From Thioglobus_C sp964448305 (GTDB taxonomy: Bacteria; Pseudomonadota; Gammaproteobacteria; PS1; Pseudothioglobaceae): 64,000 nt of DNA. The notes beneath the pieces are model-generated. The model searched no databases. It was not told the DNA's origin and worked only from the letters and a program-made list of their open reading frames with translations. Made by a program: the position numbers and the translations under genes. The DNA lies in NCBI GenBank assembly GCA_964448305.1, contig CAYUWB010000001.1, positions 62,001-126,000 on the forward strand, written 5' to 3'. This document shows, piece by piece, positions 32,960-42,545 of the stretch; the stretch's first letter is position 1; each line of letters begins with the position of its first letter.

Positions 32960-34348
32960 ATGAAATCAAGATTCGCCCCATCGCCTACTGGGTACTTACA
33001 TATTGGCGGCGCTAGAACAGCCTTATTTGCTTGGCTATGGGCTAAAAAAGAACAAGGTCAGTTTATCTTGCGTATTGAAGATACAGATCGAGAACGTTCT
33101 ACTCAAGCTTCAGTTGATGCAATTTTAGATGGTATGAAGTGGCTAGGGCTAGAGCATGATGAAGGCCCTTATTATCAAACTGATCGATTTGACCGATACG
33201 AAGCCGTTATTCAACAGCTTTTAGCAGAAGATAAAGCTTATTATTGTGAGTGCTCACAAGAACGATTACAAATCCTGCGTGACGAGTTGACGGTTAAAGG
33301 CGAAAAGGCCAAATATGACGGCCACTGCCAACACAAAAAGCTAACCGCTGGCGTGGTGCGTTTTCGCAATCCGACCCAGGGTAACGTGGTGTTTTCAGAC
33401 TTAGTCAAGGGTGACATCAGTGTGCATAATAAAGAGCTGGATGATTTGATTATTGCGCGTAGCGATGGCACGCCAACTTATAATTTAACCGTGGTAATCG
33501 ATGATCATGACATGGAGATTGACTGTGTCATTCGTGGTGACGACCATATTAATAACACCCCTAGACAGATTAACTTGTACGAAGCACTTGGCTGGGATTT
33601 ACCAACCTTTGCACACCTACCAATGATTTTGGGTGGTGATGGCGCAAGACTTTCAAAACGCCATGGTGCGGTGAGCGTGATGGCTTATCGGGATGCAGGA
33701 TTTTTACCTGAAGCACTGCTTAATTACTTGGTACGTTTAGGCTGGTCACATGGTGATCAAGAGGTGTTTTCTATTGATGAGATGATTCGATTGTTTGAGC
33801 TTAAAGATGTCAATAAAGCGCCCGGTAGTTTTAATCAAGATAAACTTATTTGGTTAAATCAAGAATATATCAAATCAGCTGATATGACGCATTTAATTGA
33901 ACAACTTGATTGGCACCTTAATGAGCAATCAATTGATACTAGTAACGGCCCTGATGTTGCTAAAGTAATTGATGCGCTACGAGAGCGATCCAAGACTTTG
34001 GTGGAAATGGCACAGAGCATGAAAATGTTTTATCAGGATTTTGATCAGTTTGATGAAAAAGCGGCTAATAAGCAATTTAAACCTGCGGCTGAGCCGATCA
34101 TTAAAGCATTAATCGATCATTATTCTCAGCTAGAAGATTGGTCAAGTGTGGCGATTCACAATATTGTAAAAGCCGTATGTGATGAACAAGACGTAGGTTT
34201 TGGTAAAGTTGGTCAACCTTTTAGATTGGCACTCAGTGGTACAGGTAATGCAGGCAGTATTGATGTAGTAGCCGAACTTGTTGGTAAAGACAGAACTTTG
34301 GCCCGTCTTAAAATGGCACTTGATTATATTGCTCAAATAGACAATTAA
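32960..34348 (+). CDS. gltX: Glutamyl-tRNA synthetase
   Basis: A 462-residue class I synthetase. The HIGH-type motif APSPTGYLHIGGARTALF is at the N-terminus and the KMSKS equivalent is LSKRHGAVSV. A zinc site (CEC and HCQH, about residues 98-128) suggests the discriminating, E. coli-like type. The start at 32960 (MKSRFAPSPTG) is chosen over an in-frame ATG 75 bases upstream that lies within the Sel1 gene. glnD follows after 17 bases. Confidence 0.97.
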   Translation: MKSRFAPSPTGYLHIGGARTALFAWLWAKKEQGQFILRIEDTDRERSTQASVDAILDGMKWLGLEHDEGPYYQTDRFDRYEAVIQQLLAEDKAYYCECSQERLQILRDELTVKGEKAKYDGHCQHKKLTAGVVRFRNPTQGNVVFSDLVKGDISVHNKELDDLIIARSDGTPTYNLTVVIDDHDMEIDCVIRGDDHINNTPRQINLYEALGWDLPTFAHLPMILGGDGARLSKRHGAVSVMAYRDAGFLPEALLNYLVRLGWSHGDQEVFSIDEMIRLFELKDVNKAPGSFNQDKLIWLNQEYIKSADMTHLIEQLDWHLNEQSIDTSNGPDVAKVIDALRERSKTLVEMAQSMKMFYQDFDQFDEKAANKQFKPAAEPIIKALIDHYSQLEDWSSVAIHNIVKAVCDEQDVGFGKVGQPFRLALSGTGNAGSIDVVAELVGKDRTLARLKMALDYIAQIDN

Positions 34349-34365
34349 TCAGTTATCATCTAGTC

Positions 34366-36882
34366 ATGCATTTAGATGATCTTAAAACTCGATATCAAAC
34401 ATTACAAGATTCAGTTGAGGCTGACTTTTTAAAAGACCCTGATTCGGTAGAATCGTTAGTGCTTGCTCGTAGCGATGGTGTTGATGCTTTATTAAAAGAT
34501 ATTTGGCAAACATTTAAGATTGACAGTGAGTTGTGTTTGGTCGCTGTGGGTGGTTTTGGTCGAGGAGAGCTACACCTATATTCTGATATTGATTTATTGA
34601 TTTTAATTCCAAATGGCACTCATGAGCAGCACCAAGAAAGCGTCTCTAAGTTTTTAACCTTCTTGTGGGATGTTGGCTTAGAAGTAGGGCATGCAACACG
34701 CGATATTAACGATTGTGAAATAGAAATTGATGATTTGAGTGTGGTCACTAACCTATTAGAATCTCGACTGCTAATCGGTAAAAAAGCGTTATTTTCAAAG
34801 ATGAAGTCAATGATTAAGGCGAGTAATTGGTCGTCTCAATCGTTCTTAGTAGAAAAACAAAAAGAACAGCACAATCGACATCTTAATTATTCAAACACGG
34901 CATACAATCTTGAGCCTAATTTAAAGGAAAGCCCAGGCGGGTTAAGAGATATTCAAACAGTTGCTTGGGTAGCAAAATGGTATTTTGATGTTAATCTTTT
35001 GTCTGACTTAGTGGATAAAGCTTACTTAAGCGAGCACGAGTATGATCTATTAAAACAAGGGCAATTATTTTTGTGGAAGGTGCGTTTTGCCTTGCACGTG
35101 GTTGCCAAACGTCGAGAAGATCGAATTGCCTTTCAGTATCAAAAAGAAGTGGCCAGCATATTGGGTTATGTTGATATGGATTCTATGGCTGTTGAGCAAT
35201 TTATGAAAGACTATTATCGAACGGTGACCAAAGTATCTCGTTTAAACGATATTTTGCTACAGTTATTGGAAGATCGAGTGCTGCACACACAAAATCTTAA
35301 TGAGCGTTTTGTGATTAGTTATGGTTATATTCAGGCCACCAGTGCTGATGTTTTTAGAGCGCACACAACCGCTTTTATTGAAGTTTTCTTATTGATTGCA
35401 AAACACAATTATGTTCGAGGTATTAATGCCGGCACCCTTAGGCAAATGCAACTTGATCTTGATTTGATTGATGAAAATTATTACAAGAAACGACAAAATA
35501 ACCGGTTGTTTATCGAGTTGTTGCAACAAAAACGTGGTGTGAACAAAGCGTTAAAATTAATGAATCGCTACGGTATTTTAGAACACTATATTCCAGCATT
35601 TGGACAGATTACTGGCTTGATGCAATATGATTTGTTCCACACTTATACGGTGGATCAGCACACGTTATTTGTGATTCGCAATTTAAGACGTTTTTTTGTG
35701 CCTGAGTTTTCCAAAGAATTTGAGTTGTGTAGTGAGATTGCCCAAACCATTGACAAGCCAGAATTGTTGTTTTTGGCAGGATTGTTTCATGATATTGCTA
35801 AAGGTCGTGGCGGTGATCATGCCAGTTTGGGCGCGAAAGATGCTCAAGTTTTTTGTAAGCACCATCAGTTAAGGCCAAGTGATATAGTACTTGTGTCTGG
35901 TTTGGTTGAGCATCATTTGCTCATGTCGCAAACAGCACAAAAACAAGATTTAGAAGATTTTAAAGTAATTGATAAATTCTCCAAAGCAGTTGGCTCAGTG
36001 AGGTTTTTAGAATTACTATATTTATTAACAGTGGCAGATATTCGCGCCACTAAAGCCGACCTATGGAACAATTGGAAAGATTCGCTTTTAAGAAAATTGT
36101 TTTACAAAACCAAAGAACATCTGTTGAGTGGAACACCTAAGCCATTAAGCGTAGCCAAGCAGATTGAGAAAATTAAACATTCAGTGTTAAGTGAAATTGA
36201 ACAACAAGGCTACCATATGGAGCAAGTTGAGCAGATATTTTCAACCTTACCTAAGGATTACTTCTTGCGCTACGAAGTAGAAGATATTTTGTGGCACCTG
36301 TGGTTAGTGATGAAGCCAACTGATAAAAAAATCAGAGTGGTGTCGCGTTTGTCTGAGCACAACGTGGTAGATATTTTTGTGTATGGTGATGACTCAAACG
36401 GCCTATTTTGTAAATTGGTGAATATTATTGAAAAATTAGGCTTGGATATTGTCGATGCAAAAATCTTAACCTCAAAAGACAACAAGGCTTATAACACCAT
36501 TAGTGTCTTACAAGATGATATGCTAGAGAAAGTCAATATTAGCCAGGAAATAGAAGGTGAGCTTAGTAAAAAGACCTTTGGTGTAAAGGAGCCAGGCGAT
36601 AAATCAACACATCGTCATTTTGATCACAAAATGAAAATCAGTTTTTCTCGTAACGACAAGTGGAATTTAACTCAAATAGAGATTAATGTGATTGACAAAC
36701 AAGGCTTATTATCCAATATTGCTTATATTTTTTATCAGCTTAACATTCGTCTAGTAAACGCCAGAATTACAACCATGGGCGAACGAGTGGAGGATGTTTT
36801 CTTTATTAGTAACGCTAAAAAACAACCGTTGAGCACAGCAGAAGAAAGACAATTAAAGCAAACACTTGAAGAAAAATTGTAA
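34366..36882 (+). CDS. glnD: PII uridylyltransferase / uridylyl-removing enzyme
   Basis: An 838-residue bifunctional nitrogen sensor that uridylylates PII when glutamine is low and reverses this when it is high. An N-terminal nucleotidyltransferase domain (GGFGRGELHLYSDIDLL, about residues 61-77), the HD hydrolase domain (FHDIAKGRGGDHASLG near 475) and two C-terminal ACT domains that bind glutamine (about 685-835) are present. It is slightly shorter than E. coli GlnD. PII (glnB) is not in the window. Confidence 0.95.
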   Translation: MHLDDLKTRYQTLQDSVEADFLKDPDSVESLVLARSDGVDALLKDIWQTFKIDSELCLVAVGGFGRGELHLYSDIDLLILIPNGTHEQHQESVSKFLTFLWDVGLEVGHATRDINDCEIEIDDLSVVTNLLESRLLIGKKALFSKMKSMIKASNWSSQSFLVEKQKEQHNRHLNYSNTAYNLEPNLKESPGGLRDIQTVAWVAKWYFDVNLLSDLVDKAYLSEHEYDLLKQGQLFLWKVRFALHVVAKRREDRIAFQYQKEVASILGYVDMDSMAVEQFMKDYYRTVTKVSRLNDILLQLLEDRVLHTQNLNERFVISYGYIQATSADVFRAHTTAFIEVFLLIAKHNYVRGINAGTLRQMQLDLDLIDENYYKKRQNNRLFIELLQQKRGVNKALKLMNRYGILEHYIPAFGQITGLMQYDLFHTYTVDQHTLFVIRNLRRFFVPEFSKEFELCSEIAQTIDKPELLFLAGLFHDIAKGRGGDHASLGAKDAQVFCKHHQLRPSDIVLVSGLVEHHLLMSQTAQKQDLEDFKVIDKFSKAVGSVRFLELLYLLTVADIRATKADLWNNWKDSLLRKLFYKTKEHLLSGTPKPLSVAKQIEKIKHSVLSEIEQQGYHMEQVEQIFSTLPKDYFLRYEVEDILWHLWLVMKPTDKKIRVVSRLSEHNVVDIFVYGDDSNGLFCKLVNIIEKLGLDIVDAKILTSKDNKAYNTISVLQDDMLEKVNISQEIEGELSKKTFGVKEPGDKSTHRHFDHKMKISFSRNDKWNLTQIEINVIDKQGLLSNIAYIFYQLNIRLVNARITTMGERVEDVFFISNAKKQPLSTAEERQLKQTLEEKL

Positions 36883-36910
36883 AATAACAGCACAAGCGTT
36901 AAATTACCGA

Positions 36911-36916
36911 TATAAT
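36911..36916 (+). promoter_or_regulatory. trxA: Possible -10 element before trxA
   Basis: A perfect TATAAT lies 62 bases before the trxA start in the glnD-trxA gap. No convincing -35 element is found at the right distance, so the promoter is tentative. Confidence 0.35.
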
Positions 36917-36978
36917 TTGCCTAACAACAGCTCTTCTGCTGTGATTAATTCCTTTCAGATAAACATTACACAAAACAT

Positions 36979-37305
36979 ATGAACGATAAAATTAAAGTAG
37001 TAACGGATAGCTCATTTGAAGCCGATGTTATTAATTCAACACAACCAGTTTTAGTAGATTTTTGGGCGCCTTGGTGCGGTCCTTGTAAGGCATTAGCACC
37101 AGTATTGGACGAAATTGCCGATGACTACGATGGCAAGATTACAATTGCTAAAATTAACGTTGATGAAAACGATCAAACGCCGCCGAAATACGGTGTTCGT
37201 GGCATTCCAACCATGTTAATTATTAAAGATGGTGCAGTTGAAGCGACCAAAATGGGTGCTTTAAGTAAGGCTGAATTAAGCGCTTTTATTGACGCAAGCA
37301 TCTAA
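36979..37305 (+). CDS. trxA: Thioredoxin 1
   Basis: A 108-residue disulfide reductase with the canonical active site WAPWCGPCK near residue 30 and the cis-proline in RGIPTMLI. It reduces protein disulfides and donates electrons to ribonucleotide reductase and others. It is followed by a hairpin and then rho, the conserved trxA-rho pair. Confidence 0.97.
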   Translation: MNDKIKVVTDSSFEADVINSTQPVLVDFWAPWCGPCKALAPVLDEIADDYDGKITIAKINVDENDQTPPKYGVRGIPTMLIIKDGAVEATKMGALSKAELSAFIDASI

Positions 37306-37316
37306 AAACCTAGGCT

Positions 37317-37345
37317 ATTCACTCAAAATAGTGAATTATTTTTAT
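37317..37345 (+). terminator. Hairpin after trxA
   Basis: A 7-bp perfect stem (ATTCACT with AGTGAAT) and a 6-base loop, followed by TATTTTTAT, 11 bases after the trxA stop. It is probably a moderate terminator or attenuator before rho. Confidence 0.6.
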
Positions 37346-37445
37346 AACAAATTTTTAATTTAAAACAACACTTTTATTGCGCTAAGCGCATCTATGTTGG
37401 CCATTCTGGTCGGCATTTTCCCTTTACTTATTCATTGGACAATTC

Positions 37446-38708
37446 ATGAAACTATCCGAACTAAAAAAATCATCCCCAGAGGAATTACTAGAATTAGCGC
37501 AATCCTTAGGTGCTGAAAATATTTCTCGCGCCAAAAAACAAACGCTTATTTTTATTATTCTTAAAGCCAAAGCATCTAATAATGAAGAGGTAATCGGTGA
37601 TGGTACACTTGATATATTGCAAGATGGTTATGGTTTCTTAAGATCAAGTGATGATTCTTATACTTCAGGTGCTGACGATATTTATATATCGCCTAATCAG
37701 ATAAAACGATTCAACCTGTCAACAGGTGATTTAGTTGCAGGAAAGATTCGCGCCCCTAAAAAAGGTGAAAAGTATTTTGCCTTGGTTAAAGTTTCAGAGG
37801 TTAATGGTGAAAATCCAGAGAACGTTAGAAACCGAGTGCCATTTGCTTCATTAACACCTATCCACCCAGATCAACGATTAAATCTAGAAATTGGTAATGG
37901 CGGTACAGAGGATATTACAGCGAGAGTAATTGACTTAGTGGCGCCATTTGGTAAAGGTCAAAGGGGTTTATTAGTGGCGCCACCTAAGGCGGGTAAAACC
38001 ATGATTATGCAAAACATTGCAGCTTCTATCTCTCGCAATCATCCTGAGTGTGAATTAATTGTATTATTGATTGATGAGCGTCCTGAAGAAGTAACAGAAA
38101 TGGCTCGTACTGTACGTGGTGAAGTTATCGCCTCAACTTTTGATGAGTCAGCAAAGCGCCATGTTCAAGTGGCAGAAATGGTGATTCAAAAAGCCAAGCG
38201 ACGTGCAGAACAAGGTAAAGATGTCATCATTTTGTTAGATTCTATTACGCGTTTAGCCCGTGCTTATAATACGGTTGCCCCATCGTCAGGCAAAGTGTTA
38301 ACAGGTGGTGTTGATGCGAATGCCTTACAACGTCCTAAGCGTTTCTTTGGTGCGGCTAGAAATATTGAAAACGGCGGTAGTATTACTATTATTGCAACTG
38401 CACTAATTGACACAGGCTCGAAAATGGACGAGGTGATTTACCAAGAATTTAAAGGTACGGGTAATATGGAATTGCATCTTGAGCGTCGTTTAAGTGAAAA
38501 ACGTATTTTCCCAGCGATTAATATTAATGCCTCTGGCACACGCCGTGAAGAGTTAATTACCGATGAAAAAGAGCTGCAGAAGATGTGGATTTTGCGCAAG
38601 ATTTTGCATCCAATGGATACTGTAGAAGCAGCAGAGTTCTTGATTGATCGCCTGAAGCTTACTAAAACCAATGACGAATTCTTCTCGTCAATGTCACAAA
38701 AGAAATAA
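37446..38708 (+). CDS. rho: Transcription termination factor Rho
   Basis: A 420-residue hexameric RNA helicase. The N-terminal helical part, the cold-shock-like primary RNA site (DGYGFLRSSDDSY near residue 60), Walker A APPKAGKT near 180, Walker B VIILLDSITR near 262 and the Q-loop region TGGVDANALQRPKRFFGAARN are conserved. A 140-base leader lies between trxA and rho, with a hairpin and a short out-of-frame ORF (from 37394) overlapping the rho start; Rho is autoregulated in other bacteria. Shine-Dalgarno weak. Confidence 0.97.
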   Translation: MKLSELKKSSPEELLELAQSLGAENISRAKKQTLIFIILKAKASNNEEVIGDGTLDILQDGYGFLRSSDDSYTSGADDIYISPNQIKRFNLSTGDLVAGKIRAPKKGEKYFALVKVSEVNGENPENVRNRVPFASLTPIHPDQRLNLEIGNGGTEDITARVIDLVAPFGKGQRGLLVAPPKAGKTMIMQNIAASISRNHPECELIVLLIDERPEEVTEMARTVRGEVIASTFDESAKRHVQVAEMVIQKAKRRAEQGKDVIILLDSITRLARAYNTVAPSSGKVLTGGVDANALQRPKRFFGAARNIENGGSITIIATALIDTGSKMDEVIYQEFKGTGNMELHLERRLSEKRIFPAININASGTRREELITDEKELQKMWILRKILHPMDTVEAAEFLIDRLKLTKTNDEFFSSMSQKK

Positions 38709-38746
38709 AACCCTTTAGTGTAAACCTTCGCTTATACTTATAAGCC

Positions 38747-39940
38747 ATGAAGCCATTTTCTGTTTTTAAACAAGCTTTTAGCTTAATCAACACAATTGTT
38801 GCCAAATATTTAATGCGTAATGTATTAATGTTATTAGCGGCGGTGTTTATTGTGATTGGCTTGGTTGTGTTTGGCAATCAACTGGTTTTAGTAATTAAAG
38901 AAAGCCTTAAGCAAGGTATTCCTGTGGTGGATTTATTCCCATTGATCGGCTTTAAGATGATTAGAGACATACCTTTGATTTTATCTTTATCGCTGTTTTT
39001 AGCGATTATTTTGTCAGTCAGCAAGTTGTATAAAGCCTCTGAGGCAATTGTGATGAATTCCTTGGGTCTAGGTGATAAGCACTTCATGGTGTTTATTCAA
39101 CCAATTGTTCTCACTGTTTTTGTATTTATTTTATTTTTGACTACCGTTGCGGTGCCTTGGTCTAAAGAGCAAAGAAGCATGATTATGGATCGCACTGAAA
39201 ACGCTTCAGAGTTTTCATTTATTAAGCAAGGTGAATTCCAAGAATTTAAAGACGGTGAAATTGTTTTTTACGCTTCCAAAGTTAAAGACAATGACCAAGA
39301 TCAAAGCAGCGATCAAGCAATGGAAGAGATATTTATTTATGCTTTGGCTGGCAATGAGCCAATCATTACATTAGCTAAACAGGCACAAAAATATACTGAT
39401 TCAACGACTAGCAGCGTGTATTTGCGCTTAAAAGATGGCACCCGTTATCACGGCTTTCCAAGTGACGCCAATAAAAAAATCTTAAATTTTGATTTGTATG
39501 ATTTGCAAATTATCGATGGCGAGGTGCAAAAATCCACCGGCAATTATAGTAAGGTTGAAGGGCAGGGAACAATAGACTTGTTACTTTCTGATGGGCTTAA
39601 AGAAACCGCTGAATTACAATGGCGTTTATCACAACCACTTAGTGTGCTAATTTTATCAGTTTTGGGTATCTTGCTTGGAAAGGCTTCGCCTAGGGGTGGT
39701 AAGAATTTAGGCGTGTTGATTGGCGTGGTTATTTTTATTATGTACAACAACGCTTTGTTAATTGCCAAGTCTACTCTAGAGCAAGGAGATTCAATACCAA
39801 TGATAGGATTGTGGTGGGTACATATATCAATGCTATTATTTATTTTTATTTTCTATTTTTATAGACATGGAAAATTCACACATTATCTTGATAAAATAGT
39901 CGGGCAATTTTCACAAAAGGATACAGCCAATGCCAAGTAA
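38747..39940 (+). CDS. lptF: LPS export ABC transporter permease LptF
   Basis: A 397-residue inner-membrane protein of the LptB2FG complex that lifts LPS out of the membrane. Three N-terminal helices, a periplasmic jellyroll (about residues 135-275) and three C-terminal helices are visible. RDIPLILSLSLFLAIILSVSKLYKASE near residue 65 matches the coupling-helix region. lptG normally follows directly; here queF does, overlapping by 11 bases. LptG must be elsewhere. Confidence 0.85.
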   Translation: MKPFSVFKQAFSLINTIVAKYLMRNVLMLLAAVFIVIGLVVFGNQLVLVIKESLKQGIPVVDLFPLIGFKMIRDIPLILSLSLFLAIILSVSKLYKASEAIVMNSLGLGDKHFMVFIQPIVLTVFVFILFLTTVAVPWSKEQRSMIMDRTENASEFSFIKQGEFQEFKDGEIVFYASKVKDNDQDQSSDQAMEEIFIYALAGNEPIITLAKQAQKYTDSTTSSVYLRLKDGTRYHGFPSDANKKILNFDLYDLQIIDGEVQKSTGNYSKVEGQGTIDLLLSDGLKETAELQWRLSQPLSVLILSVLGILLGKASPRGGKNLGVLIGVVIFIMYNNALLIAKSTLEQGDSIPMIGLWWVHISMLLFIFIFYFYRHGKFTHYLDKIVGQFSQKDTANAK

Positions 39941-40325
39941 ACCCAATAAAGATTTAGAAGTTTTTGACAACCCTAACATTGATCGTGATTATGTTATTCA
40001 GATTGACATGCCAGAGTTTACCTGTTTGTGTCCAAAGACGGGCCAGCCTGATTTTGCCACATTGCATTTGGAATACATTGCTGACAAGGCTTGTGTTGAG
40101 CTCAAATCTTTAAAAATGTATATTTGGTCGTTTCGTGATGAGGGCGCTTTCCATGAGGCGGTAACCAACCAAATTCTTCAAGATTTGGTTGCAGCAACCA
40201 ACCCCAGGTTTATGCGCTTAAAAGCAATTTTTAATGTACGTGGTGGTGTGTATACAACGATTATTGCTGAGCATCAGCAAGATGGGTGGACGCCTAAACC
40301 GGTTGTTAACCTGCAACACCTGTAA
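39930..40325 (+). CDS. queF: NADPH-dependent 7-cyano-7-deazaguanine reductase (short type)
   Basis: A 131-residue unimodular QueF that reduces preQ0 to preQ1 in queuosine biosynthesis. The catalytic cysteine is in TCLCPKTGQPDFA, and the signature ELKSLKMYIWSFRDEGAFHE binds NADPH. Long QueF proteins have a tandem fold; this is the short form. It overlaps lptF by 11 bases and precedes pcnB by 14. Confidence 0.93.
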   Translation: MPSKPNKDLEVFDNPNIDRDYVIQIDMPEFTCLCPKTGQPDFATLHLEYIADKACVELKSLKMYIWSFRDEGAFHEAVTNQILQDLVAATNPRFMRLKAIFNVRGGVYTTIIAEHQQDGWTPKPVVNLQHL

Positions 40326-40339
40326 CAGTAAGAAAAAGT

Positions 40340-41479
40340 ATGAAGCCTATTCGTCAAAGTGTTAAGTTTGACAAAAAATTTTTAGACAAAGATGCGTTAA
40401 AAGTCGTCAATACTATCCATAAGGCGGGTTATGAAGTCTACCTTGTTGGTGGTTGTGTGAGAGACTTGCTACTTGGCTTAGAGCCGAAAGATTTCGATGT
40501 GGCGACCAATGCTAAACCTGAACAAGTGCATAAATTATTTAAACGTTCACGTTTAATTGGACGACGCTTTCGTTTAGTACATGTGATGTTTTCTGCGCGT
40601 AAGTTTATTGAAGTAGCCACTTTTCGATCTGGTCAGGTGCAAACAGCAAAAAGTGGTGTCATTGTGTGTGATAATTGCTACGGAAATCTTGAAGATGATG
40701 TGGTGCGTCGAGACTTTAATATTAATGCCTTGTATTACGATATTCACAAACACGAAGTCATTGATTATGTGGGTGGATTAAAAGACCTTGAAGCCAAAGA
40801 AATCCATATTATTGGAGAGGCTAAATTGCGATTTTCAGAAGACCCTGTGCGCATGATTAGGGCGATTCGTTTTGGAGAAAAACTCGGTGCAAATCTTAGT
40901 GATGAAATCAAATCATGTATTTTAGATCAAGCCCCATTACTCAGTAATATCTCACCAGCACGTCTGTACGAAGAGTGTATTAAGTTGTTTCAAAATGAGT
41001 ACTCATTTAAGGTTTACGAACAACTTGAAAAGTATGGCCTGTTAAAACATCTATTTAAACAAACTCATAAAAATGATTTTATTAAAAAAGCATTGTTAAA
41101 TACTTCTGCTCGTATTAAGCAAAACAAGCCGGTTACACCTGCTTTTTTGTTTGCTGTGTTTTTATGGCAAGCGCAAAATGAACGCTTTATTATGATTAAG
41201 AAAAAACAACGTTCTTTTTATCTGGCAATGACACAAGCTTCTGAAGAAGTGATTATTAACCAAATTAAACAAGTTTCATTACCTAAATGGCTGACCGCTA
41301 GAATTAGAGATATTTGGATGATGCAGTCCAAACTAGAAAAAATGCATCCTAAAAAAGTGCAAGATTTATTACAAAATCCACGGTTTAGAATGGCTTATGA
41401 CTTTTTATTGCTACGCTCACAAAGCATTAATCCAGAGCTTAAAGATGTGGTTAAGTTTTGGACTAAAGCACAGCAATGA
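40340..41479 (+). CDS. pcnB: Poly(A) polymerase / CCA-family nucleotidyltransferase
   Basis: A 379-residue class II nucleotidyltransferase. The catalytic motif VGGCVRDLLLGLEPKDFDV near residue 35, RRFRLVHVMFSARKFIEVATFR, the third-Asp region RRDFNINALYYD and RFSEDPVRMIRAIRF are all present. The RLVHV-type sequence favours PcnB over tRNA CCA-adding enzyme, but the protein is shorter than E. coli PcnB (over 450 residues), with a reduced basic C-terminus. Its stop overlaps the SDR start by 4 bases. Confidence 0.85.
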   Translation: MKPIRQSVKFDKKFLDKDALKVVNTIHKAGYEVYLVGGCVRDLLLGLEPKDFDVATNAKPEQVHKLFKRSRLIGRRFRLVHVMFSARKFIEVATFRSGQVQTAKSGVIVCDNCYGNLEDDVVRRDFNINALYYDIHKHEVIDYVGGLKDLEAKEIHIIGEAKLRFSEDPVRMIRAIRFGEKLGANLSDEIKSCILDQAPLLSNISPARLYEECIKLFQNEYSFKVYEQLEKYGLLKHLFKQTHKNDFIKKALLNTSARIKQNKPVTPAFLFAVFLWQAQNERFIMIKKKQRSFYLAMTQASEEVIINQIKQVSLPKWLTARIRDIWMMQSKLEKMHPKKVQDLLQNPRFRMAYDFLLLRSQSINPELKDVVKFWTKAQQ

Positions 41480-42309
41480 AATCGGTTTTAATTACAGGCT
41501 GCTCTAGCGGGATTGGCTTGTGTTTGGCTCAAGGTTTAAAACAAAAAGGTTACCAAGTATTTGCTAGCGCTAGAGAGACTAAAGATGTAGAGCGCCTCAA
41601 ACAACAAGGCTTTAATGCTTTTGAGCTAGATTTATCCTCATCTTGGTCTATTAATGCAGCAATTAACGCTGTTTTTGAACAAACGGATGATTTGTACGCT
41701 TTAATTCATAATGGCGCTTACGGGCAAGTAGGGGCGTTAGAAGATATTTCTCGTCAGGCATTAGAAGAGCAGTTTCAAACCAATGTGTTTGGTTGGCATG
41801 AATTAACCAATTTGGTTTTACCAAAAATGAAACAAAAAAATGAAGGTAGAATTATTTATTTAAGCTCTGTCTTGGGTTTCGTGGCGATGCCATTTAGAGG
41901 GCCTTATAATGCTTCTAAATTTGCCATAGAGGGTTTGGTTGATACGTTACGTTTAGAGTTGGCAGATACTAATATTCAGTTATCCTTAATTCAACCTGGG
42001 CCTATTGAGTCTAAATTTAGAATTAACGCTTATAAAGCTTTTATGAAGCATGTTGATATGAAAAGTAGTGATTATCAATTAAACTATGAAAAAATGATTA
42101 AGCGCCTGCAGTCTGATGAACTGGCTGATTTTACCCTGCCGGCAACTGCAGTGTTAAAGTGTGCAGAGCATGCTTTGAAAGCCAAGCATGCAAAAATCCA
42201 TTATCGTGTCACTTTCCCAACCAAATTATTTGCCATATTAATGAGGTTGTTACCAACACGGTTAATGGATAAAATACTTAATAAAGCCGGTGGTGGCGGA
42301 GAAAGGTAA
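41476..42309 (+). CDS. Short-chain dehydrogenase/reductase
   Basis: A 277-residue SDR with the classical nucleotide motif TGCSSGIGLCLAQ at the start, HNGAYG (the NAG equivalent) near residue 78, the catalytic Ser in YLSSVLGF and the YxxxK pair in GPYNASKFAIEG. It resembles the YbbO-like SDRs often found with unknown substrate. It lies between pcnB (4-base overlap) and xseB (1-base gap). Confidence 0.82.
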   Translation: MKSVLITGCSSGIGLCLAQGLKQKGYQVFASARETKDVERLKQQGFNAFELDLSSSWSINAAINAVFEQTDDLYALIHNGAYGQVGALEDISRQALEEQFQTNVFGWHELTNLVLPKMKQKNEGRIIYLSSVLGFVAMPFRGPYNASKFAIEGLVDTLRLELADTNIQLSLIQPGPIESKFRINAYKAFMKHVDMKSSDYQLNYEKMIKRLQSDELADFTLPATAVLKCAEHALKAKHAKIHYRVTFPTKLFAILMRLLPTRLMDKILNKAGGGGER

Positions 42310-42310
42310 T

Positions 42311-42535
42311 ATGACAAAAAAATTTGATTTCAACAAAGGCTTATTAGAGCTAGAAAGTATTGTAAAAACGATGGAATCTGGCGATTTAAGCTTGGAAGAT
42401 TCGCTAAAATATTTTGAGCAAGGCGTGCAGTTAACGCGTCAATGTCAATCAGCACTCAATCAAGCTGAGCAAAAAATTTCCCTTTTAAGTGCTGATGACG
42501 ATTATCAAACTCAAAAGCCGCTAGAAGAGATTTAA
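42311..42535 (+). CDS. xseB: Exodeoxyribonuclease VII small subunit
   Basis: A 74-residue subunit of exonuclease VII, recognised by FNKGLLELESIVKTMESGDL and SLEDSLKYFEQGVQLTRQCQ. The start at 42311 (MTKKFDF) is preferred over an in-frame ATG 21 bases upstream inside the SDR gene. ispA follows 10 bases later, the standard xseB-ispA order; xseA is not in the window. Confidence 0.93.
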   Translation: MTKKFDFNKGLLELESIVKTMESGDLSLEDSLKYFEQGVQLTRQCQSALNQAEQKISLLSADDDYQTQKPLEEI

Positions 42536-42545
42536 AGACGATTCT

